From assembly GCA_002367635.1 (NCBI GenBank), contig DFDI01000055.1, positions 1 to 11,925 on the forward strand: a DNA stretch of 11,925 nt, in the 5' to 3' direction. The stretch is from Betaproteobacteria bacterium UBA3031 (lineage in GTDB: Bacteria; Pseudomonadota; Gammaproteobacteria; Burkholderiales; Eutrophovitaceae). Under the pieces are notes generated by a model. It was given only the letters and a program-made list of their open reading frames with translations, ran no database searches and was not told the DNA's origin. Numbering within the stretch: position 1 is the first letter of the stretch; the number at the start of each line of letters is the position of its first letter. Positions 1-6,315 of this stretch are shown here, piece by piece. The position numbers and the translations under genes are program-made.

Positions 1-747
1 GTCAGTGAGGAAGGCCTTTTGTCGCCGCTGCCCCAGGATTTTAAAAACTGGTGTCGAAGGAACGTATCGCAACATCGAATTCCGGGATATTCAGCAGCGG
101 TTATCTCGCTTAAAAAATCTGGAGCAGCTCCCGGTGATGCGACAGATGTGCAGATGGAAGCTGTGGCTCAGTTGGCTGACGAATTTAGTTTTGGTGAGCT
201 TCGTGTCACACACAGCCAAAACCTCGTCCTGCCTCACGTGAAGACTACAGAATTATTTAATGTCTTCGAGAAGCTAAAGGATTACGGATTAGCGACTTCT
301 AATATTGGGCTTCTGACTGACATCATTGCATGTCCCGGAGGTGATTTTTGTTCCCTAGCAAATGCAGTATCCATCCCGGTTGCGAATGCGATTCAGGAGA
401 GATTTGATTCGCTCGATTATTTGCATGATATCGGTGAACTTGTTTTAAATATTTCAGGGTGCATGAACTCGTGTGGCCACCACCATGTCGGAAATATTGG
501 GATTCTGGGCGTCGATAAAAACGGTGAGGAGTGGTATCAAATTACGATTGGCGGTCAACAGGGGTTAAGAGCAGAAATCGGAAAAGTAATCGGAAAGTCT
601 TTTCCTCGAGACGAAGTGCCTGAAGTCATTGAAAAATTGGTGAACGTTTATATTCGACAACGAGAATCATCGGATGAAACTTTTGCTCAAGTCGTTAGCC
701 GGATTGGCTTGAGCCCCTTTAAAGCAGAGGTTTATGGTGCACATTAA
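1..747 (+). CDS. cysI: Sulfite reductase hemoprotein (siroheme/4Fe-4S), 3' part only
   Basis: This is the C-terminal portion (248 codons, open at the window start) of the siroheme- and [4Fe-4S]-containing reductase that converts sulfite to sulfide with six electrons in the cytoplasm. The coupled-cofactor cysteines are visible as C-x5-C in ACPGGDFC (window codons 111 and 117) and C-x3-C in SGCMNSCGHH (codons 154 and 158), the pattern of the nitrite/sulfite reductase family. RVTHSQNLVL upstream is the conserved strand of the second ferredoxin-like half. Full-length family members have about 550 residues, so roughly half lies outside. The TTG at 19 is internal, not a start. Sulfite rather than nitrite as substrate is inferred from the neighbouring cysH, cysD and cysN; sequence alone cannot fully exclude nitrite. 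No cysJ is seen downstream, suggesting a ferredoxin-type electron supply. Confidence 0.93.
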   Translation, partial: VSEEGLLSPLPQDFKNWCRRNVSQHRIPGYSAAVISLKKSGAAPGDATDVQMEAVAQLADEFSFGELRVTHSQNLVLPHVKTTELFNVFEKLKDYGLATSNIGLLTDIIACPGGDFCSLANAVSIPVANAIQERFDSLDYLHDIGELVLNISGCMNSCGHHHVGNIGILGVDKNGEEWYQITIGGQQGLRAEIGKVIGKSFPRDEVPEVIEKLVNVYIRQRESSDETFAQVVSRIGLSPFKAEVYGAH

Positions 748-1222
748 AAATCGACAGCTTACGGAAGGTACCTGGAAACTGATTCAAGACTCAGAAGACT
801 CTCGGGATGGGAGCTATTTACTGCTGCCGTTATCTGAGTGGATTGATGCTTATGGAGAAGGCTCGCTTGCACCTTCAAATGTTGGCGCTTGGATCGATGT
901 TAATTTCGAATTGATGGACTTACCTACTATTCCAAATGTGTTAGGCATTCACTTTGAACAGTTTACTGATGGGCGTGGCTATTCCCTTGCTAGGTTGGTC
1001 AGAGAGCGTTTTGAATTTCAGGGAGATCTCATTGCCATAGGCGATATCCTGAGAGATCAGTTACGAGATCTTGAGAGGTGTGGGTTTAATGTGTTTGTAA
1101 TGCGGCCCGATCAGGACGTATCCGAGTCACTTAAAGCCTTTGATGAATTTGATGTTTCTTATCAAAAGGTTTCGAGTGCATATAAGATCGTTTCTAATCC
1201 TATAAAGATAGGAGCGGATTAG
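734..1222 (+). CDS. DUF934 family protein, partner gene of cysI
   Basis: A 162-residue soluble protein of the DUF934 family, which in many proteobacteria sits directly after cysI; its biochemical role is not established as far as I know. The family signature is clear: FTDGRGYSLARLVRER (about residues 77-92), then GDILRDQLRDLERCGFNVFVM (about 103-123). No signal peptide or membrane segment is apparent. The gene starts inside the end of cysI (14 nt overlap). The start is either ATG 734 or GTG 737; AGAGG at 726-730 is only 3 nt from the ATG but 6 nt from the GTG, so the two cannot be separated by eye. Its stop shares one base with the GTG of cysH, so translation of cysI, this gene and cysH is probably coupled. 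A role in sulfite reductase function or assembly is an inference from position. Confidence 0.9.
   Translation: MVHIKNRQLTEGTWKLIQDSEDSRDGSYLLLPLSEWIDAYGEGSLAPSNVGAWIDVNFELMDLPTIPNVLGIHFEQFTDGRGYSLARLVRERFEFQGDLIAIGDILRDQLRDLERCGFNVFVMRPDQDVSESLKAFDEFDVSYQKVSSAYKIVSNPIKIGAD
1210..1214 (+). promoter_or_regulatory. Ribosome binding site deciding the GTG start of cysH
   Basis: AGGAG lies inside the last codons of the DUF934 gene and ends 7 nt before GTG 1222. It is the best Shine-Dalgarno match in this part of the window and supports the GTG. The next in-frame ATG (codon 35) would remove the start of the conserved PP-loop region. Confidence 0.7.
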
Positions 1223-1962
1223 TGGATCTCGCGCAAAAGATTGACATCTCTTTGACGCAGCTTCGCGATGCTAATGAGACGCACCAGCCATCTGCTTTTT
1301 CTACCAGTTTGAGCGCCGAAGACATGGTGTTGCTTGATCTCATTGAGCGATCTGAGCTTGATGTGGATGTATTTACACTCGATACCGGTCGTCTGCCTTA
1401 CGAGACGTATGAGGTTATTGATTTGGCTCGTCAAAAATACAATCGAGGGATACGGTTGTTGTTTCCTGAGTCGAATGATGTAGAGACCTTCGTCAATCTT
1501 CATGGCGTCAACAGTTTCTACGGGTCAAAAGATCTTAGGCAGATGTGTTGCCAGATACGAAAAGTTAAACCGCTTAAGCGTGGATTGGAAGGCAAGCAGC
1601 TTTGGATTACGGGTCTTCGTTCCGCTCAATCCGTAGTGACGCGTTCGAACATAGAGGCAATCTCTTGGGATGCTACTTACGGCCTCTATAAGCTAAACCC
1701 GATACTGGATTGGAGTACATCTGAGGTTTTCGAGTATATCGAGAAATACTCTGTACCAATCAGTGGTCTTTATAAACAAGGCTATACCAGTATCGGATGT
1801 GCGCCTTGTACTCGGCCGACAAAATCCGGTGAGAGCGAAAGATCAGGTCGTTGGTGGTGGGAAGACTTAGAAAACAAAGAATGTGGTTTGCACGTAGATG
1901 CCCAGGGTCGTTTGGTCCGCAGCTCTGAACGTGATAATGGAGATGAGAGTAATAAGCTATGA
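1222..1962 (+). CDS. cysH: APS reductase, [4Fe-4S] type (thioredoxin-dependent adenylylsulfate reductase)
   Basis: A 246-residue enzyme reducing adenylyl sulfate (APS) to sulfite and AMP with thioredoxin as reductant. It has the PP-loop fold substrate region (SLSAEDMVLL near 29-38, TLDTGRLPYETY at 52-63). A CC pair at 109-110 and a CxxC pair at 193-196 (GCAPCTR) match the four ligands of the [4Fe-4S] cluster in APS reductases of plants and Pseudomonas; E. coli-type PAPS reductases lack them. ECGLH with catalytic Cys221 ends the conserved part, followed by a 22-residue tail. The GTG start at 1222 overlaps the previous stop by one base and has AGGAG 7 nt upstream; the gene ends in an ATGA overlap with cysD. 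APS rather than PAPS use also fits the absence of an APS kinase gene or a CysC fusion on CysN. Confidence 0.95.
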   Translation: MDLAQKIDISLTQLRDANETHQPSAFSTSLSAEDMVLLDLIERSELDVDVFTLDTGRLPYETYEVIDLARQKYNRGIRLLFPESNDVETFVNLHGVNSFYGSKDLRQMCCQIRKVKPLKRGLEGKQLWITGLRSAQSVVTRSNIEAISWDATYGLYKLNPILDWSTSEVFEYIEKYSVPISGLYKQGYTSIGCAPCTRPTKSGESERSGRWWWEDLENKECGLHVDAQGRLVRSSERDNGDESNKL

Positions 1963-2900
1963 GCGCGGTGATTGAAAAAATTGAGATTTATGAGAAAAAC
2001 AAAACGACTTGGACGCATCTAGATGCTCTAGAGTCGGAGGCAATACATATTCTTCGGGAGGTTGCCGCTGAATGTAATAATCCTGCTTTGTTGTTTTCAG
2101 GAGGGAAAGATTCAGCAGTTGTGCTTCACCTGGCGCTTAAAGCATTCTTTCCGGAGACGCTGCCATTGACGCTGCTGCATATCGACACCGAGCATAATTA
2201 CCAGGAGGTGCTTGATTTTCGTGATCGAGTTGTAAAAAGGAACAACTTGAAATTAGTTGTGCGATCCGTGGGAGAGTCAATTAGGCAGGGGCGAGTTCGT
2301 CTGCGTTATGAGGATGAGCCTCGCAATAAATATCAAACGACTACTTTGCTCGATGCTATTCGAGAGCATAACTTTGATGTGTGCATTGGAGGTGCCCGGA
2401 GAGACGAAGAGAAGGCGCGCGCTAAGGAGAGAATTTTTTCGTTTCGAGACGAATTTGGTCAATGGGATCCCAAGAATCAGAGGCCTGAAATTTGGAATAT
2501 ATATAACACGAGGGTGGCGGATGGCGAAAATATTCGGGCTTTTCCTATTTCAAATTGGACCGAGTTAGATGTGTGGGAATACATCCAGCGCGAGGAAATT
2601 GAACTGCCTGAAATTTATTTTACACATCAACGTGATGTGGTCATAAAGAATAATTTACTTGTTCCTGTGACGACACTCACGCCCGCGAAAGAAGGTGATG
2701 ACATACGTCGTATGAGTGTTCGATTTCGAACGGTTGGTGACATTACTTGTACCGCACCTGTTGCGTCCACCGCGGCCACTATTGAGGCGATTCTTTTAGA
2801 GACGGCTCAAACACAGGTTACGGAACGGGGGGCTACAAGGCTAGACGATCAAACGAGTGAGGCGGCGATGGAACTCAGAAAGAAAGAGGGCTATTTCTGA
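1959..2900 (+). CDS. cysD: Sulfate adenylyltransferase subunit 2 (ATP sulfurylase, catalytic)
   Basis: A 313-residue cytoplasmic subunit that adenylylates sulfate with ATP to form APS and pyrophosphate, working with the GTPase CysN. The PP-loop SGGKDS is at 47-52, HIDTEHNYQEVLDFRD follows at about 74-89, and the strongly conserved GGARRDEEKARAKER block is at 144-158. The protein ends in RKKEGYF, as full-length CysD proteins do, so it is complete; the length is close to the usual 300-315. The ATG start overlaps the cysH stop (ATGA), with GGAG/GAGAG purines about 10-17 nt upstream. Its stop overlaps the cysN start by one base (TGATG), which would help make the two subunits in equal amounts. Nothing in the sequence looks unusual. 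Confidence 0.97.
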   Translation: MSAVIEKIEIYEKNKTTWTHLDALESEAIHILREVAAECNNPALLFSGGKDSAVVLHLALKAFFPETLPLTLLHIDTEHNYQEVLDFRDRVVKRNNLKLVVRSVGESIRQGRVRLRYEDEPRNKYQTTTLLDAIREHNFDVCIGGARRDEEKARAKERIFSFRDEFGQWDPKNQRPEIWNIYNTRVADGENIRAFPISNWTELDVWEYIQREEIELPEIYFTHQRDVVIKNNLLVPVTTLTPAKEGDDIRRMSVRFRTVGDITCTAPVASTAATIEAILLETAQTQVTERGATRLDDQTSEAAMELRKKEGYF

Positions 2901-4195
2901 TGTCAATGAATAATTCAATAAACGTATCGGGATTACTTCGTTTTATTACGGCGGGTAGTGTAGATGATGGTAAGAGCACCCTCATCGGACGCATGTTGTA
3001 CGACAGTAAAAATTTACAAGTGGATCAATTGACCGCGGTGGAAGCTTCTTCAAAAAAGCGTGGTATGAAAGAAGTCGACTTATCGCTTATCACCGATGGT
3101 TTGCTCGCAGAACGAGAGCAAGGGATTACGATTGATGTGGCTTATCGTTATTTTGCAACACCAGCTAGAAAGTTTATTGTTGGCGACTCCCCCGGGCACT
3201 TACAGTACACCCGTAACATGGTCACTGCTGCGAGCTCGGCTGATCTAGCAATTGTTTTGATAGATGCTGAAAGTGGGGTTAAGCCTCAGACCCGTAGACA
3301 TCTATATCTTGTGCATTGGGTGGGTGTGTCACATGTGTTATTCGCCGTGAATAAGATGGACAAAGTGGGATTTTCAGAAGATGTCTATCAAAAAATTGAG
3401 CGTGAGTGTGTGGAGCTCGCTCAGTCAATTGGCTACTCAAAGATTCACTCAATGCCGGTGTCAGCGCTGGATGGAGACAATATTACGTCCAGAGGTGATC
3501 GGCTGAGTTGGTATGAGGGACCGACGCTTCTTGAGTATCTTGAGCAAGCACCTACTGTTCAAGATTTTTCACATTTGCCATTTAGGTTTTCGGTCCAACG
3601 TGTGATGCGGCTCAATCGGCAAAATATTCAAGTTAATTCTGGATTCGATGGCGCCGATCTCAGAGGCTACCAAGGTCTCGTTGTTTCAGGGGAAGTAAGC
3701 GTGGGTGATGAGGTTGTCATCAGCCCTGGTGGGCACCGTGCCAAAATAAAAAGTATTTTGGGAGCATCGCGTAGATTTATAGATTCAGCACTTCCTCAGG
3801 AGTCAGTAACGTTGTTTTTAGATCAAGATTACGATGTGTCTAGGGGTACCCTATTTACTGATGTGAATAATCCAATGTTGAGCAGTAATGAATTTAACGC
3901 AGAGTTGTGTTGGTTTGATGAAGCGCCATTGGATTTATCACGAACCTACTTAATGAAACAAATGTCAAAGGCTACAAGGGTTCGATTGGAGGCAATTAAT
4001 GAACTTGTGAACGTGGAAACATTAGAGCGTACGGCGAATCATTTGAGTATGTGCATGAACGATATTGGTCAGGTCAGTTTAAAAACACAGACGGCTTTAT
4101 CGTTTGATAGTTTTAAGAGTAATCAGGGTACGGGTGCCTTCATCCTTATTGATGAAGTGAGTAACAGAACAGTAGCCGCAGGAACAATACAGTGA
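2900..4195 (+). CDS. cysN: Sulfate adenylyltransferase subunit 1 (GTPase), without CysC domain
   Basis: A 431-residue elongation-factor-like GTPase whose GTP hydrolysis drives APS formation by CysD. G1 is GSVDDGKS (19-26), the switch I region holds REQGITIDVAYRYF (72-85), G3 is DSPGH (96-100) and G4 is NKMD (151-154). The rest fits the EF-Tu-like beta-barrel domains. It is shorter than E. coli CysN (475) and ends after the barrel, so there is no fused APS kinase domain as in CysNC proteins; this agrees with direct APS reduction by the neighbouring CysH. The usual DTPGHEQYTRN is here DSPGHLQYTRN. ATG 2900 overlaps the cysD stop by one base and has AGAGGG at 2885-2890; ATG 2906 is a weaker alternative. 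The gene overlaps cobA by 4 nt. Confidence 0.96.
   Translation: MSMNNSINVSGLLRFITAGSVDDGKSTLIGRMLYDSKNLQVDQLTAVEASSKKRGMKEVDLSLITDGLLAEREQGITIDVAYRYFATPARKFIVGDSPGHLQYTRNMVTAASSADLAIVLIDAESGVKPQTRRHLYLVHWVGVSHVLFAVNKMDKVGFSEDVYQKIERECVELAQSIGYSKIHSMPVSALDGDNITSRGDRLSWYEGPTLLEYLEQAPTVQDFSHLPFRFSVQRVMRLNRQNIQVNSGFDGADLRGYQGLVVSGEVSVGDEVVISPGGHRAKIKSILGASRRFIDSALPQESVTLFLDQDYDVSRGTLFTDVNNPMLSSNEFNAELCWFDEAPLDLSRTYLMKQMSKATRVRLEAINELVNVETLERTANHLSMCMNDIGQVSLKTQTALSFDSFKSNQGTGAFILIDEVSNRTVAAGTIQ
4180..4183 (+). promoter_or_regulatory. Ribosome binding site for the GTG start of cobA
   Basis: AGGA ends 8 nt before GTG 4192, inside the final codons of cysN. It supports the GTG. The ATG at 4226 is out of frame, and I see no in-frame ATG before the conserved SAM-binding loop. 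Confidence 0.55.
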
Positions 4196-5001
4196 ATCGC
4201 GATAAACCAGCAGCTATTCGCGGAGATGAAAAGCTAAAAGGTAAGGTCTATATCGTCGGTGCCGGTTCGGGAGCCCTTGATTTGTTGACCGTTAGAGCGC
4301 TTCGGTTGATTGAGGAATGCGATGTTGTTTTCTATGATGCCCTCGTTAACCCGGAGATTCTTGAGTGCGCGAAGAAAGCTAAGTTAGTCAGTGTTGGCAA
4401 GCGATGTGGTTACGCATCTACGACGCAACGGTTTATTAACAAAACTTTGGTGTCTGCTGTTGCGAGATACGCGAAAGTGGTGCGGCTAAAGGGTGGGGAT
4501 CCCATGATGTTTGGACGAGCACAGGAAGAAATAGACGCTCTGAGAGCAGCTGATATTCCTTTTGAAGTTGTCCCCGGAATTAGTGCTGCATTCGCAGCCA
4601 GTGCTGATCTTGGAGTTTCGTTAAGCAAACGAGGGGTGAGTCGTAGCGTAGTTTTCGTCACGCCCCGCGTGGGAGATGGGGAGCCCGAGAACGATTGGAT
4701 ACCTCCTGCGTCGGTGGGGGGGACGATCGCTGTTTATATGGCGTCCAAACAGGCTGGATCTATCCAAGATGCCCTCTTACGTTCGGGTTACAAGGGTTCG
4801 ACGCCCGCAGTATTTGTTGAAAGAGCTTCTTTTGCAGATCGTCGGATTGTTCCAACAACGTTGGCAGGTATTAAAGAAGCAGTGAAACAGTTGGGCGGGG
4901 GACCCGCAATACTTTTAATCGGCGATGTGTATGCGGACGTTGCCGGCGAATCGAGTGCTTTTCTGGCAGCACAATCGAAGCTGATTTTGGCGCGCCAGTA
5001 A
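4192..5001 (+). CDS. cobA: Uroporphyrinogen-III C-methyltransferase (SUMT)
   Basis: A 269-residue single-domain SUMT that uses two SAM molecules to methylate uroporphyrinogen III to precorrin-2, the shared precursor of siroheme and cobalamin. Visible motifs are the SAM-binding loop VGAGSGALDLLT (22-33), VGKRCG (68-73), RLKGGDPMMFGR (98-109) and VVPGISAA (126-133). It lacks the N-terminal precorrin-2 dehydrogenase/ferrochelatase domain of CysG fusions. The loop deviates from the common GAGPGDPDLLT; the 'A-x-DLLT' form and STTQRFINK resemble betaproteobacterial CobA proteins. The GTG start overlaps the cysN stop by 4 nt and has AGGA at 4180-4183. The first 14 residues precede the domain and are not conserved. 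In this operon it most likely supplies siroheme for CysI, and its product could also feed B12 for MetH. Confidence 0.95.
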   Translation: MNRDKPAAIRGDEKLKGKVYIVGAGSGALDLLTVRALRLIEECDVVFYDALVNPEILECAKKAKLVSVGKRCGYASTTQRFINKTLVSAVARYAKVVRLKGGDPMMFGRAQEEIDALRAADIPFEVVPGISAAFAASADLGVSLSKRGVSRSVVFVTPRVGDGEPENDWIPPASVGGTIAVYMASKQAGSIQDALLRSGYKGSTPAVFVERASFADRRIVPTTLAGIKEAVKQLGGGPAILLIGDVYADVAGESSAFLAAQSKLILARQ

Positions 5002-5037
5002 ATATTCGGTTAATTTTTAAGATCACAGGATTATTAA

Positions 5038-5811
5038 ATGAGTCAGGCAGATAAATATACAACTGAAAAAATTATTGAGCTCCAAATTTGGGCTTCTAAT
5101 CTTTTTAGCTTTAAGTTGACAAGATTTTCCGGATACCGGTTCGTACCCGGACAGTTTTCACGTTTGGGTATTAAAAAAGAAAATGGTGACATTGTTTGGC
5201 GCGCTTACTCAATTGTATCGGCAAGTTATGATGAGCATCTCGAGTTTTTTTCAATTGTTGTACCTGATGGAGAGTTCACAAGCCGATTGGATAAGCTCAA
5301 AGTGGGTGATGAGATGTTGGTAGAAAAGATGAACTATGGATCCCTTATAACCACGCGATTTGAACAAGGTAAGGACCTTTGGATGTTATCGACGGGGACT
5401 GGTCTTGCTCCGTTCATCAGCATCCTTCACGAGTTGGACACTTGGGAGACATACGAGAATATTATTCTTGTCTATAGCGTTCGAGAAGCTAAAGAGTTCG
5501 CCTATCTGGATACGATTGAGGGGTTTAAGGCCCACGAGTATTTTTCGGAGTTTTCGGAGAAATTCAGATTCGTTCCAATTGTCACGCGAGAAAAAATACC
5601 AGGCACTTTAAGTGAAAGAATTCCGACCTTGCTCGAGAGCGGCATGTTGGAACAAGAGGTTGGTCTAGGGCTTGATCCAGAGCGAAGTAGAATAATGATA
5701 TGTGGTAACCCTGAGATGTGTGACGACACGCGTCAGTGGTTCACAAATCATGGGTATGTGGTGAGTCGTCGCTCGAAGCCCGGTCACCTTGCGCTCGAAA
5801 ATCTTTGGTAA
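5038..5811 (+). CDS. fpr: Ferredoxin/flavodoxin--NADP+ reductase
   Basis: A 257-residue FAD enzyme of the bacterial (plastidic-fold) FNR family, moving electrons between NADPH and ferredoxin or flavodoxin in the cytoplasm. The FAD-binding RAYS is at 55-58, GQF at 38-40, the NADP pyrophosphate loop GTGLAPFIS at 120-128 and CGNPEM at 222-227. It ends in SKPGHLALENLW; the terminal tryptophan places it with E. coli-type Fpr (which ends YW) rather than the class ending in AFVEK. The start is secure: AGGA at 5027-5030 lies 7 nt from ATG 5038. It is one of few genes here with real upstream space (36 AT-rich nt after cobA). Sitting in a sulfate-reduction cluster with no visible cysJ, it likely supplies ferredoxin or flavodoxin electrons to CysI; this is inference from context. 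Confidence 0.94.
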   Translation: MSQADKYTTEKIIELQIWASNLFSFKLTRFSGYRFVPGQFSRLGIKKENGDIVWRAYSIVSASYDEHLEFFSIVVPDGEFTSRLDKLKVGDEMLVEKMNYGSLITTRFEQGKDLWMLSTGTGLAPFISILHELDTWETYENIILVYSVREAKEFAYLDTIEGFKAHEYFSEFSEKFRFVPIVTREKIPGTLSERIPTLLESGMLEQEVGLGLDPERSRIMICGNPEMCDDTRQWFTNHGYVVSRRSKPGHLALENLW

Positions 5812-5818
5812 TCCATCC

Positions 5819-6223
5819 ATGTCTAAATCCATTATGCCTAAGCATGAAAAGACAGTTGGCATTGTACTCTTAGCGCATGGTGCGAGAGATCCCCGGTGGC
5901 GAGAACCTTTCGACAAAATATTGGAGATGCTGATAGAGCATTCGGGTACTTTGGCCTCTCTGTCTTTTCTTGATCATATGGAGCCAAAATTTTTATATGC
6001 TTGCCAAGAAGTTATAAAAGCGGGGGCAAACGAAATTGTGGTGGTGCCCTTGTTTCTCGGTGCAGGTGGGCATGTCAGACAAGATGTACCCGAGTTGGTG
6101 CGAGAAGCTGAACGGGAAACAGGCGTGTCGATAACGGTGACCCAGGCCATTGGGGAGCAGACTGAAGTGTTGCGCGCTATTGCAGAGACGTCTCTTAATT
6201 TGATCGGTGCGATTCACAAATGA
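5819..6223 (+). CDS. cbiX: Sirohydrochlorin ferrochelatase, small CbiX/SirB type
   Basis: A 134-residue protein of the small CbiX (single-domain chelatase) family, inserting Fe(II) into sirohydrochlorin to give siroheme; cobalt insertion for B12 is the alternative. LLAHGARDPRW (17-27) carries the N-terminal metal-binding His20, and VPLFLGAGGHVRQDVP (76-91) carries the second, His85. The usual length of small CbiX proteins is about 120-145. The start is uncertain: ATG 5819 (7 nt after the fpr stop) is chosen, ATG 5834 would remove five residues, and TTG 5789 inside fpr would add ten; none has a clear Shine-Dalgarno site, so reinitiation after fpr is likely. With CobA it brackets the siroheme pathway, but the precorrin-2 dehydrogenase needed between them is not in the window. 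Its stop overlaps a short open frame by ATGA. Confidence 0.88.
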   Translation: MSKSIMPKHEKTVGIVLLAHGARDPRWREPFDKILEMLIEHSGTLASLSFLDHMEPKFLYACQEVIKAGANEIVVVPLFLGAGGHVRQDVPELVREAERETGVSITVTQAIGEQTEVLRAIAETSLNLIGAIHK

Positions 6224-6315
6224 AAACAATTCTTCATTCGATGCTCAGTCAGCCAGTTGTCGAGCGGGTAGGGTATGTTAATCTTAATCTTAATGTTCGA
6301 GCGGCGTGGTTATGA
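6220..6315 (+). CDS. Possible 31-residue small protein bridging cbiX and metZ
   Basis: An ATG at 6220 overlaps the cbiX stop in ATGA, and the frame stays open for 31 codons to a TGA at 6313-6315 that itself overlaps an in-frame ATG of metZ at 6312, again as ATGA. The frame thus fills the whole cbiX-metZ gap with the overlap style of cysH/cysD, cysN/cobA and metF/metH. The peptide begins MKTILHSMLS and contains VNLNLNV, encoded by tandem TTAATC/TTAATG hexamers. I recognise no family. There is no good Shine-Dalgarno site, so translation would depend on coupling to cbiX. It could be a real small protein, a leader that carries ribosomes to metZ, the stub of a lost gene, or chance: 32 codons without a stop is not rare. 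No function is claimed. Confidence 0.35.
   Translation: MKTILHSMLSQPVVERVGYVNLNLNVRAAWL
6260..6304 (+). repeat. Direct octamer repeat TCGAGCGG flanking the hexamer tract
   Basis: TCGAGCGG occurs at 6260-6267 and again at 6297-6304, 37 nt apart, bracketing the TTAAT hexamers. The second copy ends 7 nt before ATG 6312, where the metZ ribosome binding site should lie. It may be a small duplication or a repeated regulator site, but an 8-base repeat at this distance can also arise by chance. Confidence 0.4.
6278..6295 (+). repeat. Three tandem hexamers TTAATC/TTAATC/TTAATG
   Basis: Two exact copies of TTAATC are followed by TTAATG in the AT-rich centre of the cbiX-metZ interval. In the frame of the 31-codon ORF they give the alternating NLNLN stretch. 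They end 16 nt before the ATG of metZ. They could be simple slippage or part of a binding site or promoter; I see no palindrome and no convincing -35/-10 pair around them. Confidence 0.6.

Noticed and set aside
4988..4997. Perfect 10-base palindrome TGGCGCGCCA at the end of cobA
   Set aside because: It lacks a loop or a following T tract suitable for a terminator, and one short palindrome in coding DNA is expected by chance.
4987..5016. Possible promoter (TTGGCG, 18 nt, TAATTT) before fpr
   Set aside because: The -10 match is only 3 of 6 and the -35 lies in the conserved reading frame of cobA; it is too weak to call.
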